Assembly: GCF_027625995.1 (NCBI RefSeq)
Contig: NZ_CP115396.1
Coordinates: 2,790,001 to 2,854,000, forward strand
Reading direction: 5' to 3'
DNA: 64,000 bases
Source of the DNA: Hymenobacter yonginensis
Lineage (GTDB): Bacteria; Bacteroidota; Bacteroidia; Cytophagales; Hymenobacteraceae
In this document: positions 25,811-33,373 of the stretch, in pieces
Numbering within the stretch: position 1 is the stretch's first letter
Layout: each line of letters starts with the position of its first letter
Translations under genes and position numbers: made by a program
The notes under the pieces: generated by a model
Database searches by the model: none
Told to the model about the DNA's origin: nothing
What the model saw: the letters and a program-made list of their open reading frames with translations, nothing else

Positions 25811-25911
25811 GAACGTCATTCCGAGCGGAGCGAGGAATCTCGCGTGCTGACGTTGAATTACTACTGCAACATCAGCACGCGAGATTCCTCGGTACACTCG
25901 GAATGACGTTC
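25811..25911. repeat. 101-bp nested palindromic element, type A
   Basis: Outer stem GAACGTCATTCCGAG / CTCGGAATGACGTTC, middle stem CGAGGAATCTCGCGTGCTGA / TCAGCACGCGAGATTCCTCG, short loop. It fills the convergent gap between the MazG-like gene and comB. Beyond it the flanks GTGGTGGGGTGATGAGGTGA (25785-25804) and the pyrimidine-rich CATCACCCCATCACC at about 25933 are also complementary. Confidence 0.85.
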
Positions 25912-25948
25912 TTACTTCATCCCTTCATTACTCCATCACCCCATCACC

Positions 25949-26662
25949 TCAAACCAACTCAATCTTCCCCTCCCGAAACAGCGGCACGAGGTTGTACACG
26001 TCGGGGCGGACGCAGAACTCCATGTCTTTGTGCAGTTCCAGGCTGTTAAGGCGGCGCACGTGTGATGACTTAAGCAGGTAGCCGGCCACATCTGCTTCGG
26101 CGGCTTGCCACAGGTCGAGGGCAGCCAGGGTAGCGTCGGAGGCGGTGGTGTCGAAGGCGTCGGCGAGGCGGGCGGCCAGGGCGCCGCCGAAGAGTGTGTC
26201 TTCGAGGCAGAACTGGCCCTTCCAGCCGGCGCAGACCACCACCACATCTTTCTGCTGCTGGCGCACGAAGTCGGCCACGGCCTGCAGGTTGAGGAACGCG
26301 CCCACTACTACGGCATCGGCCGTTTGGGCGAGGTGCAGGGCGCGGGTGCCGTTGGTAGTGGTGATGGCCACGGCCCGGCCGCGCACCGGCACCACGCCGT
26401 CGAGGTAGCCGAAAGGCGAGTTGCCGAGGTCCACGCCTTCAGCCTGGCGGCCGTCGCGCTCGGCGGCAGTGAGGTAGCCCTCGGCGGCCAGCGCGCGACA
26501 CTCGGCCAGCTCACTCACCGGCACCAGGTGCGTAACGCCCGACGCCAGCGCCGCCACAATGGAAGAGGTGGCGCGCAGCACGTCGACCACCACCGCCACG
26601 CGGCCCTGCAGGTTGAAAAGCGGCAACAGCTCCGGCGAGAAGCAGATATCAATCGTGGGCAT
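25949..26662 (-). CDS. comB: 2-phosphosulfolactate phosphatase family protein
   Basis: A 237-residue protein of the ComB family, Mg-dependent phosphatases that convert 2-phosphosulfolactate to sulfolactate. Family motifs are VVDVLRATSSIVAAL, ERDGRQAEGVDLGNSP, AITTTNGTRAL and VVCAGWKGQFCLEDTLFGG. In methanogens this is a coenzyme M step; Bacteroidota do not make coenzyme M, so here it may feed sulfolactate or another sulfonate. The other pathway genes (comA, comC) are not in the window. It lies downstream of gcvT on the same strand with a palindrome between, and faces the MazG-like gene. Confidence 0.9.
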   Translation of the reverse strand: MPTIDICFSPELLPLFNLQGRVAVVVDVLRATSSIVAALASGVTHLVPVSELAECRALAAEGYLTAAERDGRQAEGVDLGNSPFGYLDGVVPVRGRAVAITTTNGTRALHLAQTADAVVVGAFLNLQAVADFVRQQQKDVVVVCAGWKGQFCLEDTLFGGALAARLADAFDTTASDATLAALDLWQAAEADVAGYLLKSSHVRRLNSLELHKDMEFCVRPDVYNLVPLFREGKIELV

Positions 26663-26690
26663 AAGGTCAATCAGGAATGCTACAAAAAAG

Positions 26691-26796
26691 CTGTCATCCT
26701 GAGGCGGTAGCCGAAGGACCTTAGTACGCCTGCAATACAGCTGGACTACTCGTCCTGACGCAATAAAGTCCTTCGGCTGCCGCCTCAGGATGACAG
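26691..26796. repeat. 106-bp palindromic element, type B
   Basis: 29-bp arms with a single mismatch: 26691-26719 (CTGTCATCCTGAGGCGG...) and 26768-26796 (...CAGGATGACAG). It lies 16 bp past the gcvT stop, in the gap before comB, and shares the CTGTCATCCTGAG and CGAAGGACCTT words with the element at 32355. Confidence 0.85.
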
Positions 26797-26812
26797 TTAT
26801 TTACTATTCAGC

Positions 26813-27919
26813 TTACGCTTCTTCCGTGCCGGGCACGAAGGGCAGCTTCACCACCGTGGCCGGCTGGTTTTTGCCCCGGATCTGCACGAACACCTTGCTG
26901 CCGGGCTTGCTGAACTCGGTTTGCACGTAGCCCAGGCCAATGCCCTTGCTCAAACTCGGCGACTGGGTGCCGCTGGTCACGTCCCCGATTTTCTCGCCGG
27001 CTTCGTTTACCAGCTCGTAGTGGCCGCGCGGGATGCCGGGACCGTCCATCAGGAAGCCTACCAGCTTGCGCGCCACGCCCGCTTCTTTCTGCTGCTTCAG
27101 GCTTTCGGCGTTGGTGAAGTCTTTGGTGAACTTTGTTACCCAGCCCAGGCCGGCTTCCAGCGGCGAAGTGGTGTCGTCGATGTCGTTGCCGTAGAGGCAG
27201 TAGCCCATTTCCAGCCGCAGCGTGTCGCGGGCGCCGAGGCCGATGGGCTTCAGGCCGTAGGGCTGGCCGGCTTCCATCACCTTGTCCCACACGATTTTGG
27301 CGTGCTCGTTGGGCACGTACAGCTCGAAGCCGCCCGCGCCGGTGTAGCCCGTGGCCGAGATAATCACGTCCTCAACGCCGGCAAACGTGCCCTGCACGAA
27401 CGAGTAGTACGGAATGGCGCTCAGGTCAACGTCGGTGAGAGACTGTAGGGCCTGGCTGGTTTTGGGGCCCTGCACTGCAAACAGGCTCATCTGGTCCGAC
27501 ACGTTTTCCAGGTCGGCGCCCTGGGTGTTGTGCTTACTGATCCAGTTCCAGTCTTTGTCGATGTTGGAGGCATTCACCACCAGCATGTAGTCTTCGTCGG
27601 CCAGCTTGTACACCAGCAAATCGTCCACGATGCCGCCGTCGGCGTTGGGCAGGCACGAGTACTGGGCCTTGCCGTCGGTGAGCTTGCTGGCGTCGTTGCT
27701 GGTTACGCGCTGGATCAGGTCGAGGGCCTGCGGGCCGCGCACCCGGAACTCGCCCATGTGCGACACGTCGAAGATGCCCACGGCCCGGCGCACGGTGTGG
27801 TGCTCGTCGAGGTCGGAGGAGTAGCGCACGGGCATGTTGTAGCCGGCAAAGGGCACCATCTTGGCACCCAGCTGCTGGTGCACATCATTCAGGACAACGG
27901 TTTTGAGGGTTTCGCTCAT
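26813..27919 (-). CDS. gcvT: glycine cleavage system aminomethyltransferase (T protein)
   Basis: A 368-residue enzyme that moves the aminomethyl carbon from the H protein to tetrahydrofolate and releases ammonia. The ATG at 27917-27919 ([18 protein letters not shown]) is the canonical family start; the reading frame extends 60 nt further upstream without homology. Motifs include [13 protein letters not shown], the catalytic Asp region [45 protein letters not shown] and GYVQ. The other gcv genes are not adjacent. It is divergent from a histidine kinase gene. TAATTTCG on the minus strand at 27967-27974 is a one-mismatch -7 box. Confidence 0.96.
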   Translation of the reverse strand: MSETLKTVVLNDVHQQLGAKMVPFAGYNMPVRYSSDLDEHHTVRRAVGIFDVSHMGEFRVRGPQALDLIQRVTSNDASKLTDGKAQYSCLPNADGGIVDDLLVYKLADEDYMLVVNASNIDKDWNWISKHNTQGADLENVSDQMSLFAVQGPKTSQALQSLTDVDLSAIPYYSFVQGTFAGVEDVIISATGYTGAGGFELYVPNEHAKIVWDKVMEAGQPYGLKPIGLGARDTLRLEMGYCLYGNDIDDTTSPLEAGLGWVTKFTKDFTNAESLKQQKEAGVARKLVGFLMDGPGIPRGHYELVNEAGEKIGDVTSGTQSPSLSKGIGLGYVQTEFSKPGSKVFVQIRGKNQPATVVKLPFVPGTEEA

Positions 27920-28138
27920 GGAAGAGGAGGTGGGTGGGAAGGTGAGGGTGCCGCCCGGCGGCGGGGCGAAATTAGCCATTTCCGCGCGTCAGTTTGCATG
28001 CGGTATCTTGCGCACTCTGCCCGGCCACGAAGGCCGTCCCGTCAGGCGCGGCTACTCCGGCCGGCCTTCATTGCCAACTATGCCCGTGCACCTGCGTACC
28101 GGACAGCAGGTTTTCGGCTTTCCTTTTTCCTGTTTCGC

Positions 28139-29680
28139 ATGAAACTCAAGCTTTCGACTAAGCTCTTCACCGGTTTCCTGGTTATTCTGCTGCTGTTCGT
28201 GGGCGTGGTGTTCGTCAACTACCAGCTCTCGCGTAAGGTGCTGCGCAACGCCCGGCGCGTGCAGCTCTCGCAGCGCACTTCCTCGGAGGCCTCCACCCTG
28301 CTGCGCAGCATCGTGGACATGGAAAACGGCTTTCGGGGCTTTCTGCTGATTGGCAAGGAGGAAACCCTGCAGCCCTATCACGAAGGCGAGCGGTACCTGG
28401 TGCGGCATTTCGAGCAGTTGCTGACGGAGCTGGAAGACAGCTCGGCCCAGCACGCCCGGATTCTGCGGGCCCGCTCGGTCTTTCGCGAGTGGCTCGACTA
28501 TTCGCACATGCTCATCCAGGAAAAGCGCGAGGCCCGGCGCCGCACGCCGGAACAGGCTGGCCTGCAGGGCATGCCTCACCGCGACCAAGCCGAAGGCCTG
28601 GCCGGTAAGCGCCTCACCGACCAGATCCGGATTTTGTTTGCGGCCTTTGCGCGCGAGGAAATGGCTTTGCGCGAAAAACAGGGCCTCAAGCTTCAGGAAG
28701 GTATCCGCGAAACCCGCCTGATTTCGGTGGGCACTACGCTGCTGGCCATCGTGCTGGGGCTGGCCGGGGCCCTCTACCTCACCCGCCTCATCGGGCAGCG
28801 GATTCAGACGATGGTGTCGATGTCGTCGCAGATTGCGGCCGGCGAGTACCACACGCAGCTTACCGACACGGCCGGCGACGAGCTCAGCGCCCTGTCGGTG
28901 TCGCTGAACCAGATGGCGGCCACTATCAACAGCAACATCACGCAGCTGGAGCGCCGCAATCAGGAACTCGACCAGTTTGCCTACGTGGTATCACACGATT
29001 TGAAAGCGCCGCTGCGGGGCATCGAGAGTGCCTCGCGCTGGATTGAGGAAGACATGGGCCAGGACACGCCGCCTCACATTCAGGAGTTTCTGCTGCTGAT
29101 GCGCACCCGGGTGCGCCGCATGGAGCACCTCATCACGGGCATCCTGGATCTGGCGCGGGTGGGCCGCACTGCCCAGGCCGACGAGCCCGTGTTTGTGCGG
29201 CAGCTGCTGCGCGAAATCACCGACTCACTGGAGCTGCCCGACGGCTTCGAGGTGGAGCTACCCTTCTACCTGCCCACGCTGGTCACGAACCGGGTGCAGC
29301 TGCAGCAGGTGTTCACCAACCTGATCAGCAACGCCGTGAAGTACCACCCGCACCCCGAAACCGGCGTCGTACGCATCGGCTGCACCGAAGACAAGAGCTT
29401 CTTCACCTTCTCGGTAGCCGACAACGGCCCCGGCATTGCCTCCGAATACCACGAGCGGATTTTCGTCATTTTCCAGACCCTGACCGAGCGCGACACCTTG
29501 GAAAGCACGGGCGTAGGCCTGGCCATCGTCAGGAAAATAGTGGAGCGGCAGGGCGGCACCATCCGCATCGAGTCGGCCGAGGGCGAGGGTGCCACGTTCT
29601 ATTTCACCTGGCCACGCCAGCCGCCCGCCAGCCGGCCCGGGCTCGGCAGTTCAGCCCCCAAACCCCTGATTACCGTATAG
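28139..29680 (+). CDS. CHASE3-type sensor histidine kinase
   Basis: A 513-residue inner-membrane kinase. The first membrane helix is at about residues 9-27, a CHASE3-like periplasmic helical domain at 35-190 (MENGFRGFLLIGKEETLQPYHEG is diagnostic), the second helix at about 200-220, and HAMP follows. The HisKA box VSHDLKAPLRGIES holds the phospho-acceptor His, and the ATPase domain shows N (LISNAVKYH), G1 (VADNGPGI) and G2 (ESTGVGLAIV) boxes. This layout resembles bacteriophytochrome-like partners of Rcp1-type regulators. The gene 57 nt downstream encodes just such a receiver, probably its partner. The signal is unknown. Confidence 0.92.
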   Translation: MKLKLSTKLFTGFLVILLLFVGVVFVNYQLSRKVLRNARRVQLSQRTSSEASTLLRSIVDMENGFRGFLLIGKEETLQPYHEGERYLVRHFEQLLTELEDSSAQHARILRARSVFREWLDYSHMLIQEKREARRRTPEQAGLQGMPHRDQAEGLAGKRLTDQIRILFAAFAREEMALREKQGLKLQEGIRETRLISVGTTLLAIVLGLAGALYLTRLIGQRIQTMVSMSSQIAAGEYHTQLTDTAGDELSALSVSLNQMAATINSNITQLERRNQELDQFAYVVSHDLKAPLRGIESASRWIEEDMGQDTPPHIQEFLLLMRTRVRRMEHLITGILDLARVGRTAQADEPVFVRQLLREITDSLELPDGFEVELPFYLPTLVTNRVQLQQVFTNLISNAVKYHPHPETGVVRIGCTEDKSFFTFSVADNGPGIASEYHERIFVIFQTLTERDTLESTGVGLAIVRKIVERQGGTIRIESAEGEGATFYFTWPRQPPASRPGLGSSAPKPLITV

Positions 29681-29737
29681 CCCCTGGCCGTATGGCTTTT
29701 GTTTTACGTTTTCCGCCCCTACCAACCAACACCCGCT

Positions 29738-30163
29738 ATGCCTAGTATCCTTCTAGTCGAAGACGACCAAATGGACATCATGAATGTGCAGCGTGAGCTC
29801 CGGAAGAATAACATTACCGTTCCGCTACACATTGCCCGCAACGGCCGCGAAGCCCTGAACATGCTGCGCGGCGAAGCCGACCAGACCAAGATTGAGCATC
29901 CCAGCGTGGTAATGCTCGACATCAACATGCCCCGCATGAACGGCTTGGAGCTGCTGGAGCAGCTGCGCTCCGACCCGGAGTTCGTTAACCTGAACGTGTT
30001 CATCACCACCACCTCCGACCTGGAGTCGGAGCGACTGAAGGCCCAGAACCTGGCCGTCAGCGGCTACATCATCAAGCCCCTGAGCTTCGACAGCTTCGGC
30101 GAAGGCGGCACGACCGTCGACGGCTTCAGCCTGTTTCTGGATCTGCTGAAGATGAAAGAGTAG
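29738..30163 (+). CDS. stand-alone response regulator (Rcp1-like receiver domain)
   Basis: A 141-residue single receiver domain with no output domain. It has the acidic pair in LLVEDDQMDIM, phospho-acceptor D61 in MLDINMPRMNG, switch Thr in ITTTSD, and the conserved Lys in IIKPLSF. The acidic pocket followed by QxDI and the long alpha4 insert resemble Rcp1/CheY-like partners of CHASE3 or phytochrome kinases. It is in an operon with the kinase (57-nt gap) and probably relays its phosphate to a downstream protein outside this window. Confidence 0.92.
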   Translation: MPSILLVEDDQMDIMNVQRELRKNNITVPLHIARNGREALNMLRGEADQTKIEHPSVVMLDINMPRMNGLELLEQLRSDPEFVNLNVFITTTSDLESERLKAQNLAVSGYIIKPLSFDSFGEGGTTVDGFSLFLDLLKMKE

Positions 30164-30204
30164 TGAGGTGATGGAGGAATGAGGAGATGGAGTGAAGAAG
30201 TAAG

Positions 30205-30296
30205 AACGTCATTCCGAGCGGAGTGAGGAATCTCGCTAGTGTGGTAGAATCAGTTACTACACTAGCGAGATTCCTTGCTCCGCTCGGAATGACGTT
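30205..30296. repeat. 92-bp nested palindromic element, type A
   Basis: Arms AACGTCATTCCGAGCGGAG / CTCCGCTCGGAATGACGTT plus an inner AGGAATCTCGCTAGTGT / ACACTAGCGAGATTCCT stem. It fills the convergent gap between the response regulator and rnhB. The flanks GTGAGGTGATGGAGG (from 30164) and CATCACCCCATCACCTCC (30311-30333) are also complementary, so the whole gap can fold. Confidence 0.85.
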
Positions 30297-30330
30297 TTTT
30301 TTATTTCTTCCTCATCACCCCATCACCTCC

Positions 30331-30906
30331 TCACAGCAACCGGAAACCCATGCGGTGGTGCTCGGTGGGGCCGTGCTGGCGGATGGCGGCGCGGTGTGCG
30401 GGCGTGGGGTAGCCGGCATTCTGCTCCCAGCCGTAGCCTGGAAACTGCTCGGCCAGCTCGGCCATCCGCTCGTCGCGGAAGGTTTTGGCCAGGATGGAGG
30501 CTGCCGCAATGTGCCGGAAACGGGTGTCGCCCTTGATCAGGCAGGTATGCTCGATGCCCGCGTACGGTTTGAACCGGTTGCCATCAACGGCCAGGTGGGC
30601 GGGCACTACGCCCAGCGCCGCCACGGCGCGGTGCATGGCCAAGTAGCTGGCCTGGGCAATATTGACGGTGGCAATTTCGGCGGGTGAGGCCTCGGCTACG
30701 GCCCAGGCCACGGCGTGCTCACAGATTTCAGCCCGCAGTGCCGTGCGGCGGCGGGCGCTTAGCTGCTTGGAATCGTTGAGGTAGGCGGGCGCAAAATCGG
30801 GTGGCAGAATCACGGCCGCCGCGAAGACCGGCCCGGCCAGGCAGCCGCGCCCGGCTTCGTCGAGGCCCGCTTCGAGCGGGTGTTCAGTGTAGGAAGCAAG
30901 CAACAT
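30331..30906 (-). CDS. rnhB: ribonuclease HII
   Basis: A 191-residue enzyme that cuts RNA in RNA-DNA hybrids and removes misincorporated ribonucleotides. The catalytic motif GLDEAGRGCLAGPVFAAAVIL is followed by LNDSKQLSARRR, AVDGNRFKP and the IAAASILAKTFRD block. The start at 30904-30906 (MLLASYTEHP) is chosen over an ATG 24 nt upstream because a TACCTTTG box ends only 5 nt before it. That implies a leaderless message. It faces the response regulator across a palindromic element. Confidence 0.95.
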   Translation of the reverse strand: MLLASYTEHPLEAGLDEAGRGCLAGPVFAAAVILPPDFAPAYLNDSKQLSARRRTALRAEICEHAVAWAVAEASPAEIATVNIAQASYLAMHRAVAALGVVPAHLAVDGNRFKPYAGIEHTCLIKGDTRFRHIAAASILAKTFRDERMAELAEQFPGYGWEQNAGYPTPAHRAAIRQHGPTEHHRMGFRLL

Positions 30907-30911
30907 AGCCC

Positions 30912-30919
30912 CAAAGGTA
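30912..30919 (-). promoter_or_regulatory. -7 promoter box TACCTTTG, 5 nt before the rnhB start
   Basis: Minus-strand TACCTTTG followed by GGGCT and ATG. Transcription starting 4-7 nt past the box would begin at or next to the start codon. Confidence 0.5.
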
Positions 30920-30942
30920 AGGCCACCCACGGCGCAGCGCCC

Positions 30943-30985
30943 AAAAAAAAGGCCTCCCCGGCGGCTGACGCACCCGGAGAGGCCC
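30943..30985 (-). terminator. intrinsic terminator for the 31101-31346 gene
   Basis: On the minus strand, GGCCTCTCCGG pairs with CCGGGGAGGCC (one wobble) and is followed by T8. It separates the small disordered-protein gene from the rnhB promoter. Confidence 0.75.
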
Positions 30986-31100
30986 TTTCTGGTAATGAGT
31001 ATCTGGTAGAGAGTGTGGAGTAGTTAGGAGAGGTTACTCGGTAATGCACACCAACTACTCAATACTCATTACTCCATACTAAGCACTCAATACTCGCTGC

Positions 31101-31346
31101 TTATTTGTGGCTGCCGGCGGCAGAACCTTCACTGGGTGGGGTTTCGCCGCGGCGCAGCCCTTGCTTGTCGCGCGGGCCTTCGTCGAGCTCCGCGTCTTCG
31201 TCGGTGCTGGTGTAGACGTTGGTGGTGGGGCCGAGGCCGCCGGTCTGGGCGGTCAGCTCCGATTCGGCCTGCGCGTGCTTCAGGTTGAAGAGCGGGTCGC
31301 CGGGTTGAGCATTCTGGTTGGGCTGGTTTTTGGGCTGGTTGGCCAT
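31101..31346 (-). CDS. small disordered protein, unknown function
   Basis: An 81-residue protein starting MANQPKNQPNQNAQPGDPLF at the ATG at 31344-31346. It has no hydrophobic segment and is rich in Gln, Asn, Pro, Glu, Asp and Gly, so it is probably disordered. The central FNLKHAQAESELTAQTGGLG looks like a short amphipathic helix. A terminator on the same strand lies about 115 nt downstream after a gene-free stretch of short ACTC-type words. No family is recognised; a real gene is likely but not certain. Confidence 0.5.
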   Translation of the reverse strand: MANQPKNQPNQNAQPGDPLFNLKHAQAESELTAQTGGLGPTTNVYTSTDEDAELDEGPRDKQGLRRGETPPSEGSAAGSHK

Positions 31347-31476
31347 ACACATGCAACGCCGACCGGAATGTGAGCAGCCGGCGTAGTACTGGTACGGCAG
31401 CATCAGAACGCAGGTTGAAACAGAATCTTGGCCGCCGCCCCGGCGCCGACTTGCCGCGGCCGGGCAAACGCCAAAC

Positions 31477-31509
31477 AAAAAGACCGTTGCGGGGCGGCAA
31501 CGGTCTTTT
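31477..31509 (-). terminator. intrinsic terminator of a short minus-strand transcript
   Basis: Arms GACCGTTGC / GCAACGGTC with A-run and T-run flanks. On the minus strand it lies 20 nt beyond the stop codon at 31530, and no plus-strand gene ends upstream of it. It therefore points to a short minus-strand transcription unit. Confidence 0.75.
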
Positions 31510-31529
31510 GCATTCGGCGCCGGACGACT

Positions 31530-31637
31530 TTAGTAATCATCCACCCTACTCTTAGCGTTCATCCGGCTCGGTACGGGAGAGGCCTTCCTTTCCACAAAAC
31601 TCCCCCGCGCCTTATTGAATGATCCAAAATTACTCAC
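31530..31637 (-). CDS. candidate 35-residue small protein gene
   Basis: A short frame from a GTG at 31635-31637 encoding SNFGSFNKARGSFVERKASP and ending NAKSRVDDY, stop at 31530. The product is basic, without signal or membrane segment. The frame could extend upstream to 31769 but that part is less protein-like and overlaps the NUDIX start. Support comes from position: a strong terminator follows its stop by 20 nt and belongs to no other gene. Alternatively the transcript is a small RNA and the frame is chance. Confidence 0.4.
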   Translation of the reverse strand: MSNFGSFNKARGSFVERKASPVPSRMNAKSRVDDY

Positions 31638-31731
31638 CTTCAGCAGCTTGACCCAACTTATTTGGCCAACGCCCTGATTTCCCCGACCAAGCCGCCCGCT
31701 CGCCCGACGGATGCCAATTGCGCCCCGCCCG

Positions 31732-31739
31732 TACCTTTG
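31732..31739 (+). promoter_or_regulatory. -7 promoter box TACCTTTG for the NUDIX gene
   Basis: An exact TAnnTTTG match 28 nt before the NUDIX ATG at 31768, supporting that start over an in-frame ATG at 31711. Confidence 0.5.
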
Positions 31740-31767
31740 CCGCCTACCGTTTATCAGGCTGCCGCTC

Positions 31768-32346
31768 ATGCACTACCCCGATCCGTCGCTCGACGAAAAC
31801 CACAACCCCTGGCAGGTGCTCAGCACCGAAGTGAAATACCACAACCCCTGGATTTCGGTGCGCGAAGACCAGGTGCTCAACCCCGGCGGCGGGCGCGGCA
31901 TCTACGGCGTGGTCACCATGAAAAATAAGGCCCTAGGCATTGTGCCGGTGGATGACGAGGGCAATACCTGGCTGGTGGGCCAGTACCGTTACCCGCTCAG
32001 CGAGTACAGCTGGGAAATTCCGATGGGCGGCGGCCCCGTGGAGCTGGATGTGCTGGAATCGGCGCAGCGGGAGCTGCGCGAGGAAACCGGCCTCACGGCC
32101 CGCCGCTGGACCAACATTGCCCGCCTGCACACCTCCAACTCCGTCACCGACGAGGAAGGCTTCGTGTTTCTGGCCGAAGATCTCACGCCCGGCGAGCTGG
32201 AGCCCGAAGAAACCGAAGACCTACGCCTCTGGAAGCTGCCCCTCACCGAAGCCGTGCAGATGGTGATGGACAACCGCATCACCGACGCCGTAAGCGTAGC
32301 CGGCCTGCTGAAAGCGGAAAAGGTGCTGGCGGGAAGGAAGGCTTAG
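31768..32346 (+). CDS. NUDIX hydrolase, ADP-sugar pyrophosphatase-like
   Basis: A 192-residue protein starting MHYPDPSLDENHNPW. The Nudix region reads WEIPMGGGPVELDVLESAQ followed by RELREETGL. This has the REx2EExGx core, with one extra residue between the first Glu and RE relative to the textbook spacing. The N-terminal strand pattern (ISVREDQVLNPGG, YGVVTMKNKALGIVPVD) is that of ADP-ribose or GDP-mannose pyrophosphatases. It probably clears nucleoside-diphosphate sugars. A palindromic element begins 8 bp after the stop. Confidence 0.9.
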   Translation: MHYPDPSLDENHNPWQVLSTEVKYHNPWISVREDQVLNPGGGRGIYGVVTMKNKALGIVPVDDEGNTWLVGQYRYPLSEYSWEIPMGGGPVELDVLESAQRELREETGLTARRWTNIARLHTSNSVTDEEGFVFLAEDLTPGELEPEETEDLRLWKLPLTEAVQMVMDNRITDAVSVAGLLKAEKVLAGRKA

Positions 32347-32354
32347 CAAATGGC

Positions 32355-32458
32355 CTGTCATCCTGAGTGAAGCGAAGGACCTTGTCACGCCAGCACAAAG
32401 CGTAGTAACGAGGACTACTCCGGCGTGATAAGGTCCTTCGATCTGCTTAGGATGACAG
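32355..32458. repeat. 104-bp palindromic element, type B
   Basis: CTGTCATCCTGAG...GCGAAGGACCTT...CACGCC on the left and GGCGTG...AAGGTCCTTCG...CTTAGGATGACAG on the right, with a few mismatches. It lies between the NUDIX gene and plsC, whose promoter box starts 16 bp further on. Confidence 0.85.
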
Positions 32459-32474
32459 AACCTACCCAAGTTCC

Positions 32475-32482
32475 TACCTTTG
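32475..32482 (+). promoter_or_regulatory. -7 promoter box TACCTTTG, 5 nt before the plsC start
   Basis: TACCTTTG, then CAGAT, then ATG at 32488: the same geometry as at rnhB, implying a leaderless or nearly leaderless message. Confidence 0.5.
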
Positions 32483-32487
32483 CAGAT

Positions 32488-33345
32488 ATGCGGCACTTTC
32501 TGCGCTATCTTGGTCATCGGCTGTACACCACCTGGGCGACGTTCTGGTTTGTGATGCCGTTTGTGGTTACCTACCCGCTGCAGTGGGCCCTGAGCCGGCG
32601 ACCAAGCGGGCACCGCCACCTGCATAGCCTCAACCGCGCCTGGAGCCGGCTGTTCATCCGGATGTGGGGCATGCCGGTGGAAGTGGTGCGCCATAGCCCG
32701 CTGCCCGCCGGCATGCCCTGCGTGTACGTGGCCAACCACAGCTCCTACATCGATATTCCGCTGCTGTTCCGCACCATTCCGGGCTGGCTCAACATCATGG
32801 GCAAAATCTCGCTGGCCCGCGTACCGGTGTGGGGTCCCATTTTCGGGCGCGCCTACATCACCGTCGACCGCGACAATGCCATGAGCCGGGGCCGGGCCAT
32901 GGTGCAGGCGCGCCGCTCGCTGGAAGCCGGCCGCTCGGTGGTTATCTTTCCGGAAGGCTCGATTTCCAAGAAGCCGGGCGAGGAGATGGGCGAGTTCAAA
33001 GACGGCGCGTTTCAGCTGGCCATTGCGGCCGGCGTGCCGCTGGTGCCCGTCACGATGCCACTGAACCACCGCTTCATGCCCGACGTTGGAGGCTTGCGGG
33101 TGCGCTACTCGCCGCTGGCCATTACGCTGCACACGCCTATCTTCACCACCGGCCTCACCGCCGCCGACGCCCCCCGGCTCCGGCAGCAAGCCTACGACAC
33201 CATCGCCAGCGGCTTCCGCCCCGACGCCCGGGGCATTCCGGAGCCCAGCACCTGGCGCCGGCTTCCGACGGCACCTTCCGGCCCGGCTCCTAAATCAGCG
33301 CCGCAGGCGCCTCAAAACCAGGAATTGGCGTCCACCAATTCTTAA
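32488..33345 (+). CDS. plsC: 1-acyl-sn-glycerol-3-phosphate acyltransferase
   Basis: A 285-residue membrane-associated enzyme that makes phosphatidic acid from lysophosphatidic acid. The start at 32488 (MRHFLRYLGHRLYTTWATFW) gives an N-terminal membrane anchor. Acyltransferase blocks are the catalytic NHSSYID (His-x4-Asp), GRAYITVDRDNAMSRGR, the substrate-binding FPEGSISK, and VPLVPVTM. The C-terminal 35 residues are Pro/Ala/Ser-rich and probably disordered. A 28-nt gap separates it from gatC, with which it may be co-transcribed. Confidence 0.93.
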   Translation: MRHFLRYLGHRLYTTWATFWFVMPFVVTYPLQWALSRRPSGHRHLHSLNRAWSRLFIRMWGMPVEVVRHSPLPAGMPCVYVANHSSYIDIPLLFRTIPGWLNIMGKISLARVPVWGPIFGRAYITVDRDNAMSRGRAMVQARRSLEAGRSVVIFPEGSISKKPGEEMGEFKDGAFQLAIAAGVPLVPVTMPLNHRFMPDVGGLRVRYSPLAITLHTPIFTTGLTAADAPRLRQQAYDTIASGFRPDARGIPEPSTWRRLPTAPSGPAPKSAPQAPQNQELASTNS

Positions 33346-33373
33346 TTTTTACTTTCTAATTTTTAATTCCCTC

